Below, piece by piece: positions 9,358-19,829 of a stretch of DNA of 64,000 bases (its first letter is position 1; each line of letters opens with the position of its first letter). The translations under genes were made by a program, and so were the position numbers. Under the pieces are notes generated by a model. That model saw only the letters and a program-made list of their open reading frames with translations, ran no database searches and was not told the origin of the DNA. The stretch lies in the NCBI GenBank assembly GCA_016648135.1, contig JADDOH010000494.1:1-64000 (forward strand), written 5' to 3'. The stretch is from Agrypnia vestita. Taxonomy: Eukaryota; Arthropoda; Insecta; Trichoptera; Phryganeidae.

Positions 9358-9688
9358 TCATGATGTGTTTGTATTGTGTTGTATGTATGATTCATCTGTT
9401 GTCTGATCACTATCTCTGCGGAGTCTGCGACGAGAATGACTTTGAAGCGCCGGATACCAAGATGTTTTTAATTTGAGACCATCATCTCTATTAATGTTTA
9501 TCGGATGCTTGTAGATTTCTAGTGCTTCCTTGATAAGACGCGCATGGTGACTCTTAGGCTTTCCAAGGATTTTCGGTTCGAATGCAAAATGATGGCCGGT
9601 ATCCAGAAAATGCTCAGCCAGTGCTGATTTTTCTGGATGACCGAGTTTGCATGCCCGTTTGTGCTCGTTGACCCTTTTGGAAATGATA
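9358..9688 (-). pseudogene. PLE GIY-YIG endonuclease C-terminus (partial)
   Basis: The minus-strand frame runs about 110 codons from the insertion edge near 9688 to TGA at 9360-9358. Readable motifs include RVNEHKRAC, SALAEHFLDTGHHF, FEPKILGKPKSHHARLIKEA and EALEIYKHPININRDDG. The pattern 'H...TGH.F....' followed by 'R...EA.EI..H' is diagnostic of the PLE endonuclease end. The reverse transcriptase and GIY/YIG N-terminus are missing by 5' truncation, so it cannot be functional alone. I saw no internal stop in the surviving part. Confidence 0.85.
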
Positions 9689-9700
9689 TTGTTCTATCTT

Positions 9701-10184
9701 ATCTTTATAATAGTTATGATAATATTCCACTTCATCACTATTGTGTAAAATTGTTTTCTCATTTAATTCATATAATACACCTAACACTGAAAAAAAACAG
9801 AAAAAAAAACTTTGTTGTAAAATTATTTATATATTAAATAACAAGAAAGAGAATCATATTTTTTTTTAAGTTAGAGTTTTATAAATTAGTTTATAATGAT
9901 ATTATAACAATCATTTTTATGAATGTATAACTGATATCAATATTAAAGACCGCTTAAAGTATTTAATTCAGAATTTTTTAATAATCTTTTGGAAAGAAAT
10001 CATTAGAATTGAGAAAAAAGTTAATTGAAACTTTAATATTATAAATAACGAAATCTTTTATGCAAATATGTAATTACCTTTTAAATCTGTTAGTTCTTAA
10101 TCAGTTATTCAATTCCCAAATATTAATTAAATATTAATTGTTTTTGTTAAGATCTATACTTCCAATTTAAGTTTTTGTTGTATT
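9701..10184. other. AT-rich, no gene
   Basis: The beginning (to about 9780) continues the AT-rich tandem array interrupted by the PLE. The rest is AT-rich with no recognised feature. Confidence 0.4.
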
Positions 10185-10250
10185 CTAATGAAAAAACCAT
10201 TGGCCGCGAAACATCTTGACGATTCAATAAACGGTAATTTTGTACAAAGT
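10185..10250 (+). mobile_element. PLE 3' end with decayed hammerhead
   Basis: CTAATGA (10185-10191; core G changed to A), a weak stem II around ACCATTGGCC, GAAA (10208-10211) and CATCTTGACGATTCAATAAA follow the same order as the intact ribozyme at 38603 and the tails at 31740 and 45928. The core change and the CATCTT stem III predict loss of activity. Confidence 0.5.
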
Positions 10251-10544
10251 GTTTTCTTTTCGTTTATATAATTATAGTTATGTAAATTTTTCAAGGGTTT
10301 CTTTTTAAAAACTATTGATTAATCGAGAAATAAAGCATTCATATACACTTGCAAACAAGCATCAACAAATATGGAAATCGTTTAATAATAGAAGAAACAT
10401 TGACAAAATCAGATTGGAAGAATTTTTTTTTGCTTTGTAAAGTTTGTCTCTGTAATTAAAACGCTCTTTTGGCTTTCTAACCTTGATATATAAACTTAAA
10501 ACATTTTTTATATCGAATCGATTTTAGTAACTTTCATATTTTAT

Positions 10545-10880
10545 CAATTTGTGTATTAACCTTAACCTATAGATATATGTCGTCGCAAACTTTTTTATAG
10601 AAAGTTCTAGAATCTTTCTATTGAAAGTATTTAAATATCTCTTACTATTAAGGCAGCGTTCGTAAAAAATGCATCACTCGACCATTTTTTTTTCGATTTT
10701 AGTTGTAAAAGCCCTTTTATTTTAACCGAATATTGTAGAACCTACGTTCCCCCTTAAAGTTCATTCTAAATATTGGTGAAAGAATTTTTGAAATCGGAAA
10801 ATTGAAAAAGTAATTGCGGAGATTATCTCATACATCCAAACATACAATACCTCTTTATATATTAGTATAGATAATAAAAA
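10545..10880 (+). repeat. family R5-related repeat, copy with Lepidoptera-like 3' end
   Basis: This matches 19275-19670 closely in order (TATTAACCTTAACCTATAGA, AAAGTATTTAAATATCTCTT, ATCACTCGACCATTTTTTTT, TTCTAAATATTGGTGAA). It ends ACCTCTTTATATATTAGTAT followed by AGATA, a tail type common in insect non-autonomous elements. A three-unit heat-shock motif (AGAAAGTTCTAGAA) lies near 10599-10613. A minus-strand partial copy is at 36890-37070. Confidence 0.6.
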
Positions 10881-10939
10881 GAATTTTATATATGCATCAA
10901 AAATTAAAAAAATAAATAATATGTATTTTTGCAGCCATA

Positions 10940-11520
10940 GGTGGTGTTACTACTAAGAGAAATTAAATTTTTAAAAATTCAAAGAAAATGCGAGTACATG
11001 CGTATAAGCAAACATAACACAGTTGACAATCGAAGTCTTTATATTGCTGGAACGAAAATTTGGTTGATATGTTATGAAAGACGGGATCTTTCTGTTAAAA
11101 TCAAATGCCGCTTTAAACAAGTTCAGACAAACTTTATTCGCGTGAAAAAATGTTCGGCATTGGATTACGAATGCAATTGATCAGATGCGCCATATCATTT
11201 TTTAGAATGGAATAGTAGATGCTTAATGAAGAATCAATGAGGCAACTTGAAACATTCGGGGTATAGATCTACATAAATAGTGTCAAAATAAGCTGAGTGG
11301 ATAGAGTTACCAATGAAAATGTTATAGCTCGGATTAATAAAAAAAACTAAGTAACTGGAACAATGAAAATCCGAAAGCTTCAATATCTCGGACATGTGAC
11401 GGCACATCCAGAGAAATACGAAGTCTTGTACCCAAAATGCCGGAATTCGGACTCTGATGAAGGTGTGGGATGGTGAAGTCTGTCTCCGCCAGCGTGATAT
11501 GGCTAATTATACGCCTAAAC
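10940..11520 (+). pseudogene. LINE ORF2 reverse transcriptase C-terminal remnant
   Basis: With frameshifts, the plus strand reads blocks typical of a widespread insect non-LTR polymerase C-terminus: RDLSVKIKCRF, NEESMRQLETFGV, VDRVTNENVIARINKK and MKIRKLQYLGHVTAHPEKYE. Stops interrupt at several points and at least two frame changes are needed, so it is dead. The clade (Jockey, R1 or CR1-like) cannot be decided by eye. It is truncated at both ends. Confidence 0.7.
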
Positions 11521-12764
11521 ACTTGTCTTCGTACACTGGATGGGGGTTGATAATAAAGGATACTCCACGTTCTTAGACCATACGTTTATTATCTCTTTAC
11601 AGCGGTGGGTCGCAGTCACAACATCGCGCAAAACGTCTCGTCCGGGTCGTGTCGTGTTTATTATAGAACGAAGTGCATCCAGATATCAATGTAGTATCTG
11701 CAATATTAACTCATTTAACAGTGTTGAAAAATAAGTTTATGTAGTAGAACTATGTATGTATCAGAACAGTAAATAAAGTGAAGATAGCCAACGTCCTCTT
11801 AATGGAACGAGTAGAAGAAGAATGGGAGTATTTGTCTGGAAATTAAAAAAAGAATCGAGCTCAATACCTGTTCGAAACTATGTTTTTCAAAATAAAGATT
11901 TGTCCCTTCCATTTTTTAGTGACGTAATATATCAGTTTTAAAGTATACCTACTCGTAATTGTTAGTATTTTTTTTACTATAATTAGAACTTCCGAGAAAA
12001 TTCTTTCCGTTCTCCAATAAATTTAATGAGGTGTTACGCCATTGTAGTTGACACGACGTCATATCGAACAAACTATCGGACAATACAGTTATGCAGTAGT
12101 CGTGACGTCACTAGAGGGATATCTACGTGTTTTCTGCCGCCGTGCGAGCGCCCGTTGAAATTCGCTGTCCCGAGTCAACATTAAATGAGTATAAATAAGT
12201 TTTTGTGAAATTTAAACATATTCAGAAGCTTGTATTACACAATGCTTTAAACCTAAGTTTTAGAATGTTCTTCCTGTCCTTATTTATAATAGTGAATCTT
12301 TGACGCGTAATATAATAGGACACATGTATAGACCATGATTTCCTAATATACTGTATATTAAAACTAATATACTGGTTCTATTAATCTTATGACCAGCAAT
12401 GATATTTCTAAATAGTACGTATAAGAACCATAAATGAAGAACAAAAAAAGCTTGTAAAGATCGGTCTAATAACCTATTTAAAATATATAAAATCTTACCA
12501 ATACAAAAACAACTTCGTTACAAACTGACTCTGGAAAATTACTAGGACAGAGTTAAAATACAGCACAGCATAGACATACAACACGAAAAATAACGAATAA
12601 AAAATTAGAAATAACTTTTACGGAGATCAAACAGTACGTAATTTCAAAACTACCTTACTGACTAAAATATGAAATGGGATAAAAAATAAAGAACAAATAC
12701 TTAATAAATATTTCAATGAGCAATGAAAAATATTCCTAATATGACAGATATGTTTGTATTAAAC
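11521..12764. other. no gene recognised
   Basis: There is no supported protein or repeat. A perfect CRE palindrome TGACGTCA is at 12103-12110, next to a moderately GC-rich stretch (about 12095-12180). A related GACGTCATATCGAACAA phrase is at about 12056. Confidence 0.35.
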
Positions 12765-12968
12765 ACTAATGTGGGCCTTCGAGGACACCACCTGAAGTTG
12801 AACAAGTCTCGGTTCTCGTGCAACCCTTCTTGGGTTGCACGAGAACCATGCATTAAGCAATAGAGTGGAACAGTTGCCTGGGGGCGTTATATCTGCAGCA
12901 AGCGTCAACCAATTTAAGAATAGGCTGGATATTCAAATGAGAGACAGTGATATGGGCCTATCAGCTTA
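12765..12968 (+). pseudogene. LINE ORF2 extreme C-terminus, rearranged
   Basis: Frames read VGLRGHHLKLNKSRFSCNP and then, after a rearrangement, ISAASVNQFKNRLDIQ ending in a stop near 12968. Both are typical of the last 60 residues of CR1/Jockey-type LINE polymerases (RGH..KL.K.R ... W N.LP ... VN.FKNRLD). Between them is a perfect 16-bp inverted repeat (12811-12826 and 12832-12847, spacer TTCTT), so a local inverted duplication broke the frame. Confidence 0.65.
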
Positions 12969-12991
12969 AGCTGCCTGACCATTATCAATAC

Positions 12992-13010
12992 TAATAATAA
13001 TAATAATAAT
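12992..13010. repeat. (TAA)n microsatellite
   Basis: A short TAA trinucleotide run lies just after the LINE C-terminus and is a plausible remnant of the LINE 3' tail. Confidence 0.7.
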
Positions 13011-13669
13011 TTTGAATTAACGTGAAAACTTTAATTAATTGTATTCTTAATGTATAATGTATTCCTGCACACAAACTGCATTTGCAGTTTTGCAAGATGC
13101 TTGTTAAATATATATATTTATATATTATTATTAAAATAATAATTATTATTATTAAAGAACATGTGACCTATTATAGAGGGTCTCATGATAACTTGCGGGA
13201 ACATTTTAAGGCAGTTAGATTTACTTTAAAAAAATGTCTGTATATACTTTCATACTCAAATATTTATATTAATTGTATACTATGATATAATATGATATAA
13301 TACCTCTTCAAACGTCGGTGTAGCCCTCAAGACCTCGTCTCAACATACAAAACCGTATTCATTTCATTTCAGTGCTAAAGAATCGGCATACAATGTTACG
13401 TAGGTTGGAAAAAACAATTTTAAATACAATAAATTTTCACACGTTACTTATAATTTAAGCATAAATTTAAAAATGTTAAATTATGAACTAATTTTAATAA
13501 TAAGAAGAAAGGAGATATTTTATGTACTCATTACTTGTTCTGTAATAAAAATTTTTAGATCCCGACAAAAGAATTGCATTGGATGTAGGTTAAAGTATTT
13601 TTAAATTTTTTCTTAGTGTTCAAATTTGATGATTTCTTTCTTAAGATTTCTTAAGTTAATAGATTAAAT
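13011..13669. other. AT-rich, no gene
   Basis: No coding, RNA or repeat signature was recognised. Confidence 0.35.
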
Positions 13670-13902
13670 GCTGTAACCCGTCAAAAATGATGGTACTTTT
13701 ACATGTCGGTTCCCAAAGAATAAGTATTTATTTATTTATTAAAAGAATAAGAAGAAAACAAAAAAAAAACAAAAATGAAAAAAAAAATACTATACTTTAT
13801 AGAAGTAACGGACGTTACACGAAGTTATGACGGACGGACGAATGGACGGATTAACAGATGGACGGACGGTTTGACAGACAACGAAATTATTATAATTGGG
13901 AT
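13670..13902 (+). mobile_element. S1 SINE-like element, well-preserved short form
   Basis: The head is GCTGTAACCCGTCAAAAATG with a near-complete hairpin, followed by GGTACTTTTACATGTCGGTT and an A-rich middle. The tail is ACGGACGTTACACGAAGTTA plus a long GACGGACGG/GACAGAC tract and AACGAAATTATTATAATTGG. This is the clearest example of the S1 tail. Confidence 0.7.
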
Positions 13903-14080
13903 ATTTTATTTTACGTTTTTAACATTAGTCTATCTAATCCAGTTACTTGTTTTGTGAATTGATACATGATTTTATTTGTTATCTGAAATATATAGAGCTA
14001 AGTAAATTTGGTGTCGTTGCGCGAAAGTTGTTTTGAATATTAACTTTCTGTTTTCTTGTATTAACATAGAAGTTGAAAAA
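13903..14080. other. no feature recognised
   Basis: This short AT-rich spacer lies between the S1 copy and the LINE-type tail. Confidence 0.3.
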
Positions 14081-14380
14081 TAAATTATTTTTTATTTATA
14101 TTTAAATTTCTTTATTGAAAATAAAAATATTACAAACATACATTTTACATTGAATATTACATTTTTTACATATGTTTAACTGTCCCCAGTAAAGTAATAC
14201 TTGTGTTTGGGGACAGGAGTATGATACATAAGAGCATGATTGAATAAGTATGTATAAGTTAATAATGGAACAGTGTAGAGAAATACAAACATCATAAGAT
14301 AAATACTAGTGACTCAAGTATACTAATTATTTCGGAGTATCGTTATTTTTTATAGTTATAACTACTTTTTGTTTTGTGGC
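14081..14380 (-). mobile_element. LINE 3' UTR fragment, same family as 32120-32480
   Basis: ACATTTTTTACATATGTTT, ACTGTCCCC, GGGGACAG, AGAGCATGA, TGGAACAGTGTAGAGAAAT and ATTATTTCGGAGTA occur in the same order at 32131-32335, where they abut a minus-strand LINE polymerase C-terminus. By that association this copy is an untranslated 3' fragment on the minus strand. Confidence 0.5.
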
Positions 14381-15418
14381 ATTATGCAGGAAAATGCAGG
14401 CAAAATTAGGTTTGGTATCCAAAGGCAGATTAGGTTTGATATCTACTAAAATTTAAGTTTATACTAATACAAGTTTTTAATTACATTGTAATTCGATAAA
14501 AACAGCAGAGTATAATTGAGAAGGCCGCGCGGCCTAGATGTATTAGTGCGGAATAAATAAATATTCCGAGCGAGCACAAAGGACCCACCCTTATTAAGTG
14601 TTTATCTAGAACAGCGCCGAGTCACCTTCCGCCCAGGAACGAGGCCACCCCAGTCCCCCGCACCCCCACCCCACAGGCTACTTCTCGCTACTCCGATACT
14701 CCGATATCCTCAATTCTCCAAACTTTGGGAGGCTTCATCGATTAATCAGTATTGAATATGTTACATTCTAATCACAGGAAATTTAGTGGCTGTGACGTCA
14801 GGTCGTCTACGTTAGCCGTATACCCACCCCTATTCATAGACAGAGACGGGTGAAAAAAAAATTTTTTTGAGTTAAAAATGCAGAAGTATTGAAAATATTT
14901 TTAACCAACTGGACAAAAAATAGCACAACTCTAAACAAACTGTTAAAAATTTGAAGACAGAAAATAATGTCTTAATTATTCGTAATTTATAATATGTGGG
15001 GTATAAAAGGAAGGTAGCAATATTCAAAAAATTAATGAATGCAGTCACCAATGATTACTTATTTAAAGTATATTAATATAAGAGTCAAATAGCATTTGAG
15101 ATGTCTGAATAATCATCGTTTTACTGAATTTTCAAATCATTTATTAGAAAATGATCTAGGACTTTCTATTATACACATAAATAATTATAGTCTGAAAAAC
15201 AATAATTTAGAATCATTAGAAATTTTTAAAGCATGTAAATGTGAACAAAATATTAATAATAATTAATTAAATTTAACTACTAGTCCAATTCTTAAATTTT
15301 TTCAATAATTTTGTGCTATCAAAAATTTGAGCAATAATATTTAAAAATATTTTTTTTAATAATTTAGAAAACCAAAACAAAATACACCATTCATTTTGAT
15401 ATTTTGATATATATAAAG
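14381..15418. other. no gene; GC-rich patch inside
   Basis: About 14520-14720 is GC-rich (GGCCGCGCGGCC palindrome at about 14522-14533, then a C-rich stretch). A perfect TGACGTCA lies at 14793-14800. The remainder is AT-rich and unrecognised. Confidence 0.35.
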
Positions 15419-15458
15419 CACCCTGACGATGGAAAGGTTTTTCTGAAAAATGTAGGTG
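15419..15458 (+). ncRNA. hammerhead ribozyme, weak stem III
   Basis: Stem I CACC (15419-15422) pairs perfectly with GGTG (15455-15458). The core is CTGACGA (15423-15429), stem II GGAAA/TTTTC with one G-T pair, and GAAA (15445-15448). Stem III is A-A/G-T around AT with one A-G mismatch. The predicted cleavage base is A15454 (GTA). The 4-bp stem I match supports a genuine ribozyme that has lost one stem III pair. Confidence 0.55.
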
Positions 15459-15489
15459 TAATTAATAAATTTTAAAGTAGATTAAACCA

Positions 15490-15512
15490 AATATATATAT
15501 ATATATATATAT
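15490..15512. repeat. (AT)n microsatellite
   Basis: An uninterrupted AT dinucleotide run lies about 30 bases 3' of the hammerhead motif. Confidence 0.85.
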
Positions 15513-15751
15513 TTTAATATATTGAATTCTAGATTTTATGAGTGCTGTATTTATGTATATAGGTGTATAGGCTATGTTTCATATAAAATCACGAATTTAA
15601 TAAAAGATAAATTAGTAATCCTCGATGACTGCATATAATTTTTGTTGGGTGTTGCTTCCTTTGCTTTTATACCCTCCACATATGTGATATTTTGAGACGA
15701 TGTTATTTTATTGTTATTTAGCTTGATATGCGTCTCGAACTTTAAAAAATA

Positions 15752-15960
15752 CCAGCCGCATACCCGTGAAAATCACGGGATATTATAATAATTAATAACG
15801 ACCTTTACGTGTAATCTGAGCCACGCGATAATAAACGTGTCACACTCTGGCACCCGGGTCTCATTAGCGGCTAGTCATCATCAGTGTTGTTGTTATAATT
15901 CCAGCCTTGTTCCAGCGAGTTACGAACAGAGAGACATTCGAAATTAGGATAGTTGATTTA
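15752..15960 (+). mobile_element. S2 SINE-like element, best copy
   Basis: The head CCGCATACCCGTGAAAATCA continues into CGGG, so a CCCGTGAAAATCACGGG hairpin can form. TCATCATCAGTGTTGTTGTT, ATTCCAGCCTTGTTCCAGCG and AGTTACGAACAGAGAGAC follow. The tail is close to that of S1. A LINE fragment begins directly after it. Confidence 0.65.
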
Positions 15961-15961
15961 G

Positions 15962-16199
15962 TAGGGACATATCTTGCGGATGCCGACAAACAGACTCCCA
16001 AAACGGATATTCCAGGCAACACCAGAAGGCAGAAGACCAAGGAGCCGTCCTAGGAGGAGCTGGGGGAAATATTTGGAAGACTGCTGCGAAGCGAAGTTGC
16101 AACTAAATTGGGCTGACGTAGAGAGAGAAGCCCAAGATAGGAAAAGATGGAACCTTTTAAGCGGTGTAGGGACCCCGACCCAATACGATAAAGGGTAAA
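15962..16199 (+). pseudogene. LINE ORF2 C-terminus (partial)
   Basis: The frame reads GHILRMPTNRLPKRIFQ, then EGRRPRSRPRRSWGKYLEDC and EREAQDRKRWNLLSGVGTP, ending TAA near 16196. GH..RM....PK.I......G.R..GRP...W is the standard end of insect LINE polymerases (after the catalytic domain). It is truncated upstream at an in-frame stop right at the junction with the S2 element, so only about 75 codons survive. Confidence 0.75.
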
Positions 16200-16929
16200 A
16201 GAAGAAGATGAAGAAAATTTAGTTGCATCTATTAGCAACAGAAGACGAAAAGTTCATCACGCAAAAATATTTGATCGCAGATCACACCCAAAATTAATTT
16301 AAAAGTCGTTTATTAATCCCACTCAAAGTGATAAATCTTGCATTTCTGTTTTTTTTGAAAAAAAATGATAAGAGGGTATTTTCTTTATTATTTTAAAAGC
16401 TCGGTATTCGTAAACTAAAAGACTTTTTTTAATCTTTTTATTTTATAGAAGTATAAAAATAATGTAGGTAGATTATGAGTTATCTCAAAACTGTTTGAAG
16501 AAAATATTCGTTTGTCTAGTTTTAGAGAGATGATATCTCAAAAAACTATTAAAAGTTCAATTTCCTTTTCATATTTTACGCTAATAATCCAAACTGTGGA
16601 GGACAATAAGAAAAATATAATAGTTCACACAACACACATTCTTTGATTTTCTTCTGAGAATTAAAATTTTAAATCCAATCATCTCAGAATACCATATTTT
16701 GACATATCATAGTCTAAGTACTAAGGGTGCGATAGGATAAGTAAAAATATAATTTTATAATAAAAATAATGCAGTCGAATTTTGCGTTTCGTTTAGATGT
16801 AGGAACGATATTTTAATTTTCACAAACAATCAACCTAGGTACTTATAATATTCAGTGCAAGTTTCCAAACTAATTATTCAAACATACACAGCAGTAGATT
16901 TTTTATTTAACCATTTGATATAATTTTAA
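16200..16929. other. AT-rich, no gene
   Basis: Nothing recognised beyond A- and T-runs. Confidence 0.35.
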
Positions 16930-17015
16930 TCATCATCATAATTAGCCATTATTATCCACTGCTGGATAACGGCCTTCCCAAGATTCTCCAACTTTTTCTG
17001 AAAGGCCTATGTCCG
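16930..17015 (-). mobile_element. LINE 3'-terminal fragment
   Basis: The plus strand reads ATCATCATCATAATTAGCCA, TTATCCACTGCTGGATAACG and GCCTTCCCAAGATTCTCCAA. The reverse strand is the standard end of insect RTE/CR1-like LINEs, with a (GATGAT)n tail after a codon stretch like KAVIQQW. Only about 85 bp remain. Confidence 0.5.
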
Positions 17016-17154
17016 GCATGAAAAGTACCCTTAATAAGCAGTATACGTATTGTACCCTTAGAACTTATTTTATCTTAACGTATCACACTAATGAGTATTC
17101 ACATATATGATATATTAATGTATATATAAAGACAATCTACTACAGTCAACATCT

Positions 17155-17350
17155 CTTTGGTGTGTAGTTTTCTGAGATATTATGCCGTGTACATCTGACC
17201 TTTCTGGCTGGCGTTTCGTATTCCATTCAGGAATCATCATCAGCCATCATACAACAGCCCTGATGTCATTATGGCTGCAATGGGATCCGAAATGTCGGCC
17301 GGAGAGGTCATTTATACACGACAGAATATCCCAGAAATCTAAACACGATC
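17155..17350 (+). mobile_element. foldback unit with two opposed decayed hammerheads
   Basis: The outer arms are inverted: GTGTAGTTTTCTGAGATATT at the left and GAATATCCCAGAAATCTAAA at the right. Inside lie a minus-strand HHR (CTGATGA at 17243-17237, stem II ATTCC/GGAAT, GAAACGCC) and a plus-strand HHR (CTGATGT 17260-17266, GAAATGTC 17289-17296). Each has one core substitution. This matches the layout at 23862, 44493 and 44666. Confidence 0.6.
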
Positions 17351-17911
17351 TATTAACCTTAGATTATAATTTACATGCAGAGTAGTATATAACAAGTATT
17401 TTTATTTTCAAAGAAGATACAGCTATTTAATATATCAGGAATCACCAAATAGTAGCAAAAACTCATCAATAACTGTAACTTTTATTATGAATATGATAAA
17501 TTACTGCAAAAAATGAGGGCGCGGCCCACAAAGGGAGAACCTTGGAGAACCCTATGTAAATGGAAGCCTTTCTTAGCTCCGACGTAAATATCTTTTTCGA
17601 ACCTAAAACGACTTCTATTCCGTAAAGAAAAAATGCAAGGTTAAACATGAGAAAATATTACTTTACTCTTTAATAATGACTACTTAAATTAAAATTATTG
17701 GTAGAATATTGAGTAGTAGTAAGTACATCTCAAAGGAATTACCATATATGTATATGTAATACATTAAAGTGAAAAAAATACATTTCTTCTTAACGGTTCG
17801 TCATGTTTTTTCTTTGTGCCATATTATAATAACTATCGGAAGTAAACACTATAACAATCGTAAAAATACATATCATTTTCTTATTAATAAGTAGGTACCT
17901 ATATCATCAAA
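17351..17911. other. AT-rich, no gene
   Basis: No recognised feature. Confidence 0.35.
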
Positions 17912-17975
17912 CATAATAATTTCGTTGTCTGTCCGTCCGTCTGTCTGTCCGTCTGTCTACGATAGGTCGTAAGCC
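17912..17975 (-). mobile_element. S1/S2 tail fragment
   Basis: ATAATAATTTCGTTGTCTGT followed by repeated CCGTCCGTCTGTC blocks is the reverse complement of the S1/S2 tail. It is fused directly to an R6 fragment (GGTCGTAAGCCC), suggesting a deletion or an insertion into R6. Confidence 0.6.
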
Positions 17976-18110
17976 CTATGTATACCCAAAGACTTCTATA
18001 CCTACTTTCCCATAAAAATTAAGTTTCGTCTCTGTGAGACATCTATAATATAGGTATATTGATTGATTAATGATATCGCTATAACAAAATCCAGTACTAC
18101 TGTTCTGAAA
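17955..18110 (+). repeat. family R6 fragment
   Basis: AAGACTTCTATACCTACTTT, CCCATAAAAATTAAGTTTCG, TCTCTGTGAGACATCTATAA and AAAATCCAGTACTACTGTTC match the right half of 18664-18910. Confidence 0.5.
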
Positions 18111-18159
18111 AATTTTGACATACTTAAAATATTCTGAAGAAGACTCCTTCTTTTTTTTT

Positions 18160-18192
18160 GCTACTAGCTACGAGACACCCTGTATACTGAAA
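18160..18192. mobile_element. right end of a family F foldback (type-i arm)
   Basis: TTTGCTACTAGCTACGAGAC followed by ACCCTGTATA is the same terminal arm seen at 35170-35197. Only the outermost part remains. Confidence 0.5.
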
Positions 18193-18663
18193 AATACTGC
18201 CACTTAAAATATTTTTCAAATACATGGAAGCTATAAGAATACCTTAACATACCTTTTTGGTAGTTACTATGCTTTATTTCGTAGAATAGGTCTATTTTAC
18301 TCTGATTTATTAAATACAAGTATTACATCGTCTTATGCGGTCTGGCATATTTTTCCTCAAAAAGTCCAGCAAATTTATTCTCAAAAGTATGTATACATAG
18401 CAAGGAAGAAACGCCACTAACTGGGTATCAAGATCTCTTCATCGATCGTTTCCACCGATAAAATATAATAACGATCTTCCACTTTCACATTCACTTTCTG
18501 CTGCCCGGGCTACATAGATTATGGATGAGTACAATGAGTTTAAAGAGATATTTCACAAAAGCTTGACAACATCTATATAAGATAAACGCGCTGTTGAATT
18601 TGAGATTTTTTTTTCAACAAAACTGTATTATTTTCTATTTCTAAATTGTGTTATTTTAATCAA
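18193..18663. other. no firm feature
   Basis: This is AT-rich. A stretch near 18450-18570 reads vaguely like a LINE C-terminus (NNDLPLSHSLSAARAT) but is too weak to call. Confidence 0.3.
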
Positions 18664-18905
18664 TGTATTATAGATGTCTCACAGAGAAAAAAAATTTTTT
18701 ATGGGAAAGTAGCTGTAGAAGTCTTTTGGGTGTTCATAGGGCTTACGACCTATCTGGCTGACTTAAGTGATCACTTAAGTCAGCCGTAAGACTTCTATAC
18801 ATACTTTCCCATAAAAATACAGTTTCGTCTCTGTGCGACATCTATAATATATATTTATTGATTAATCATGTCCCTGTGATAAAATCCAGTACTGTTATAA
18901 AAAAT
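18664..18905. repeat. family R6, palindromic duplication
   Basis: The centre is a perfect 30-bp palindrome (18756-18785) built on ACTTAAGTGATCACTTAAGT. From there the left arm (back to about 18667, GATGTCTCACAGAG) and right arm (to about 18848, CTCTGTGCGACATC) are imperfect reverse complements of each other. R6 was therefore inverted onto itself here, giving a hairpin of about 180 bp. Confidence 0.65.
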
Positions 18906-19274
18906 TTGGACATTGTGCATTAAATTTGAAAACATTTTAAAAATATAAATAAATAAAAAAACGAGTCTTACAGTAGTCGCAAATGATATCTAACATATAT
19001 TTTTAGTAGTAACAAATGAAATTTTCGTGAAAATATTAGTCGGGTATCAATTTATAAAATTTTTGTGGCTGTGTTCTTGCATATAATCTGTTCTTGATTT
19101 TACCATCTCTACAAATTAAGAAATGAACAAAATTTTATAGATTCAATACTTTTATATTATATGGAAAATTGACTGTTTTTTAATTAATTTGTTAATATTT
19201 TATGTATCAATTTGAAACAGATTGATTGACAGGGTATTAATAGGTTTAACATCAAATTTTAAAAGTGTACTAAA
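18906..19274. other. AT-rich, no gene
   Basis: Nothing recognised. Confidence 0.35.
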
Positions 19275-19670
19275 CTATCTTACCCGCGCGGCTTTACAGG
19301 CGTAGTTTTTTAGTCATAGATTACCTATTTATTATTAACCTTAACATATAGACATATGTTGACATGGACTTTTTTATAGAACTTTTTGAGTTCTACAACT
19401 TCTCTGTAGAAAGTATTTAAATATCTCTTACCGTTAAGGCAACTTTCATAAAAAACTCATCGCTCGACCATTTTTTATTCTACTTTAGTTGTAAAATAGG
19501 TCACTACGAAAATCCCTTTTATTGAAACGGGATAATATATAGCCCATGTCCACACTGAAAATCTATTCTAAATATTGGTGAAGAATTTTTGAAATCTTAT
19601 TAGTAATTTAGAATATTACCTCCTATGTCCAAACTTACAAACTTTACCTCTTTATATATTAGTATAGATT
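19275..19670 (+). repeat. family R5-related repeat, longer copy
   Basis: It starts at ATCTTACCCGCGCGGCTTTA with the GC-rich head typical of R5, then follows the same order as 10545-10880. It ends TTTACCTCTTTATATATTAG followed by TATAGAT. The heat-shock motif of the 10.6 kb copy is degraded here. Confidence 0.6.
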
Positions 19671-19829
19671 ACAATATCAATTGCAAAAATATTTATTTAT
19701 ACTTAATTTTTCCAACAAACTTTAAGAAATTGTTATTGTTAAATAATGGAAGTTTGTACCGCGTAAGTAACTATGGTAACAATAAATTATATAAATATTA
19801 TAGATGAAATAAAGAAAAGATCCCTAAGA

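Larger units (their letters stand above)
9207..9688 (-). mobile_element. 5'-truncated Penelope-like element (PLE)
   Basis: A 482-bp minus-strand insertion is flanked by a perfect 12-bp duplication TTGTTCTATCTT (9195-9206 and 9689-9700). It contains the C-terminal part of the GIY-YIG nuclease domain (stop at 9358-9360) followed by a hammerhead ribozyme (9253-9300) and a short 3' tail. This is the expected order for the 3' end of a PLE. The good frame and perfect duplication suggest a fairly young insertion. Confidence 0.85.

Noticed and set aside
9170..9361. 63-codon minus-strand frame after the PLE nuclease
   Set aside because: It spans the non-coding ribozyme region downstream of the true stop codon.
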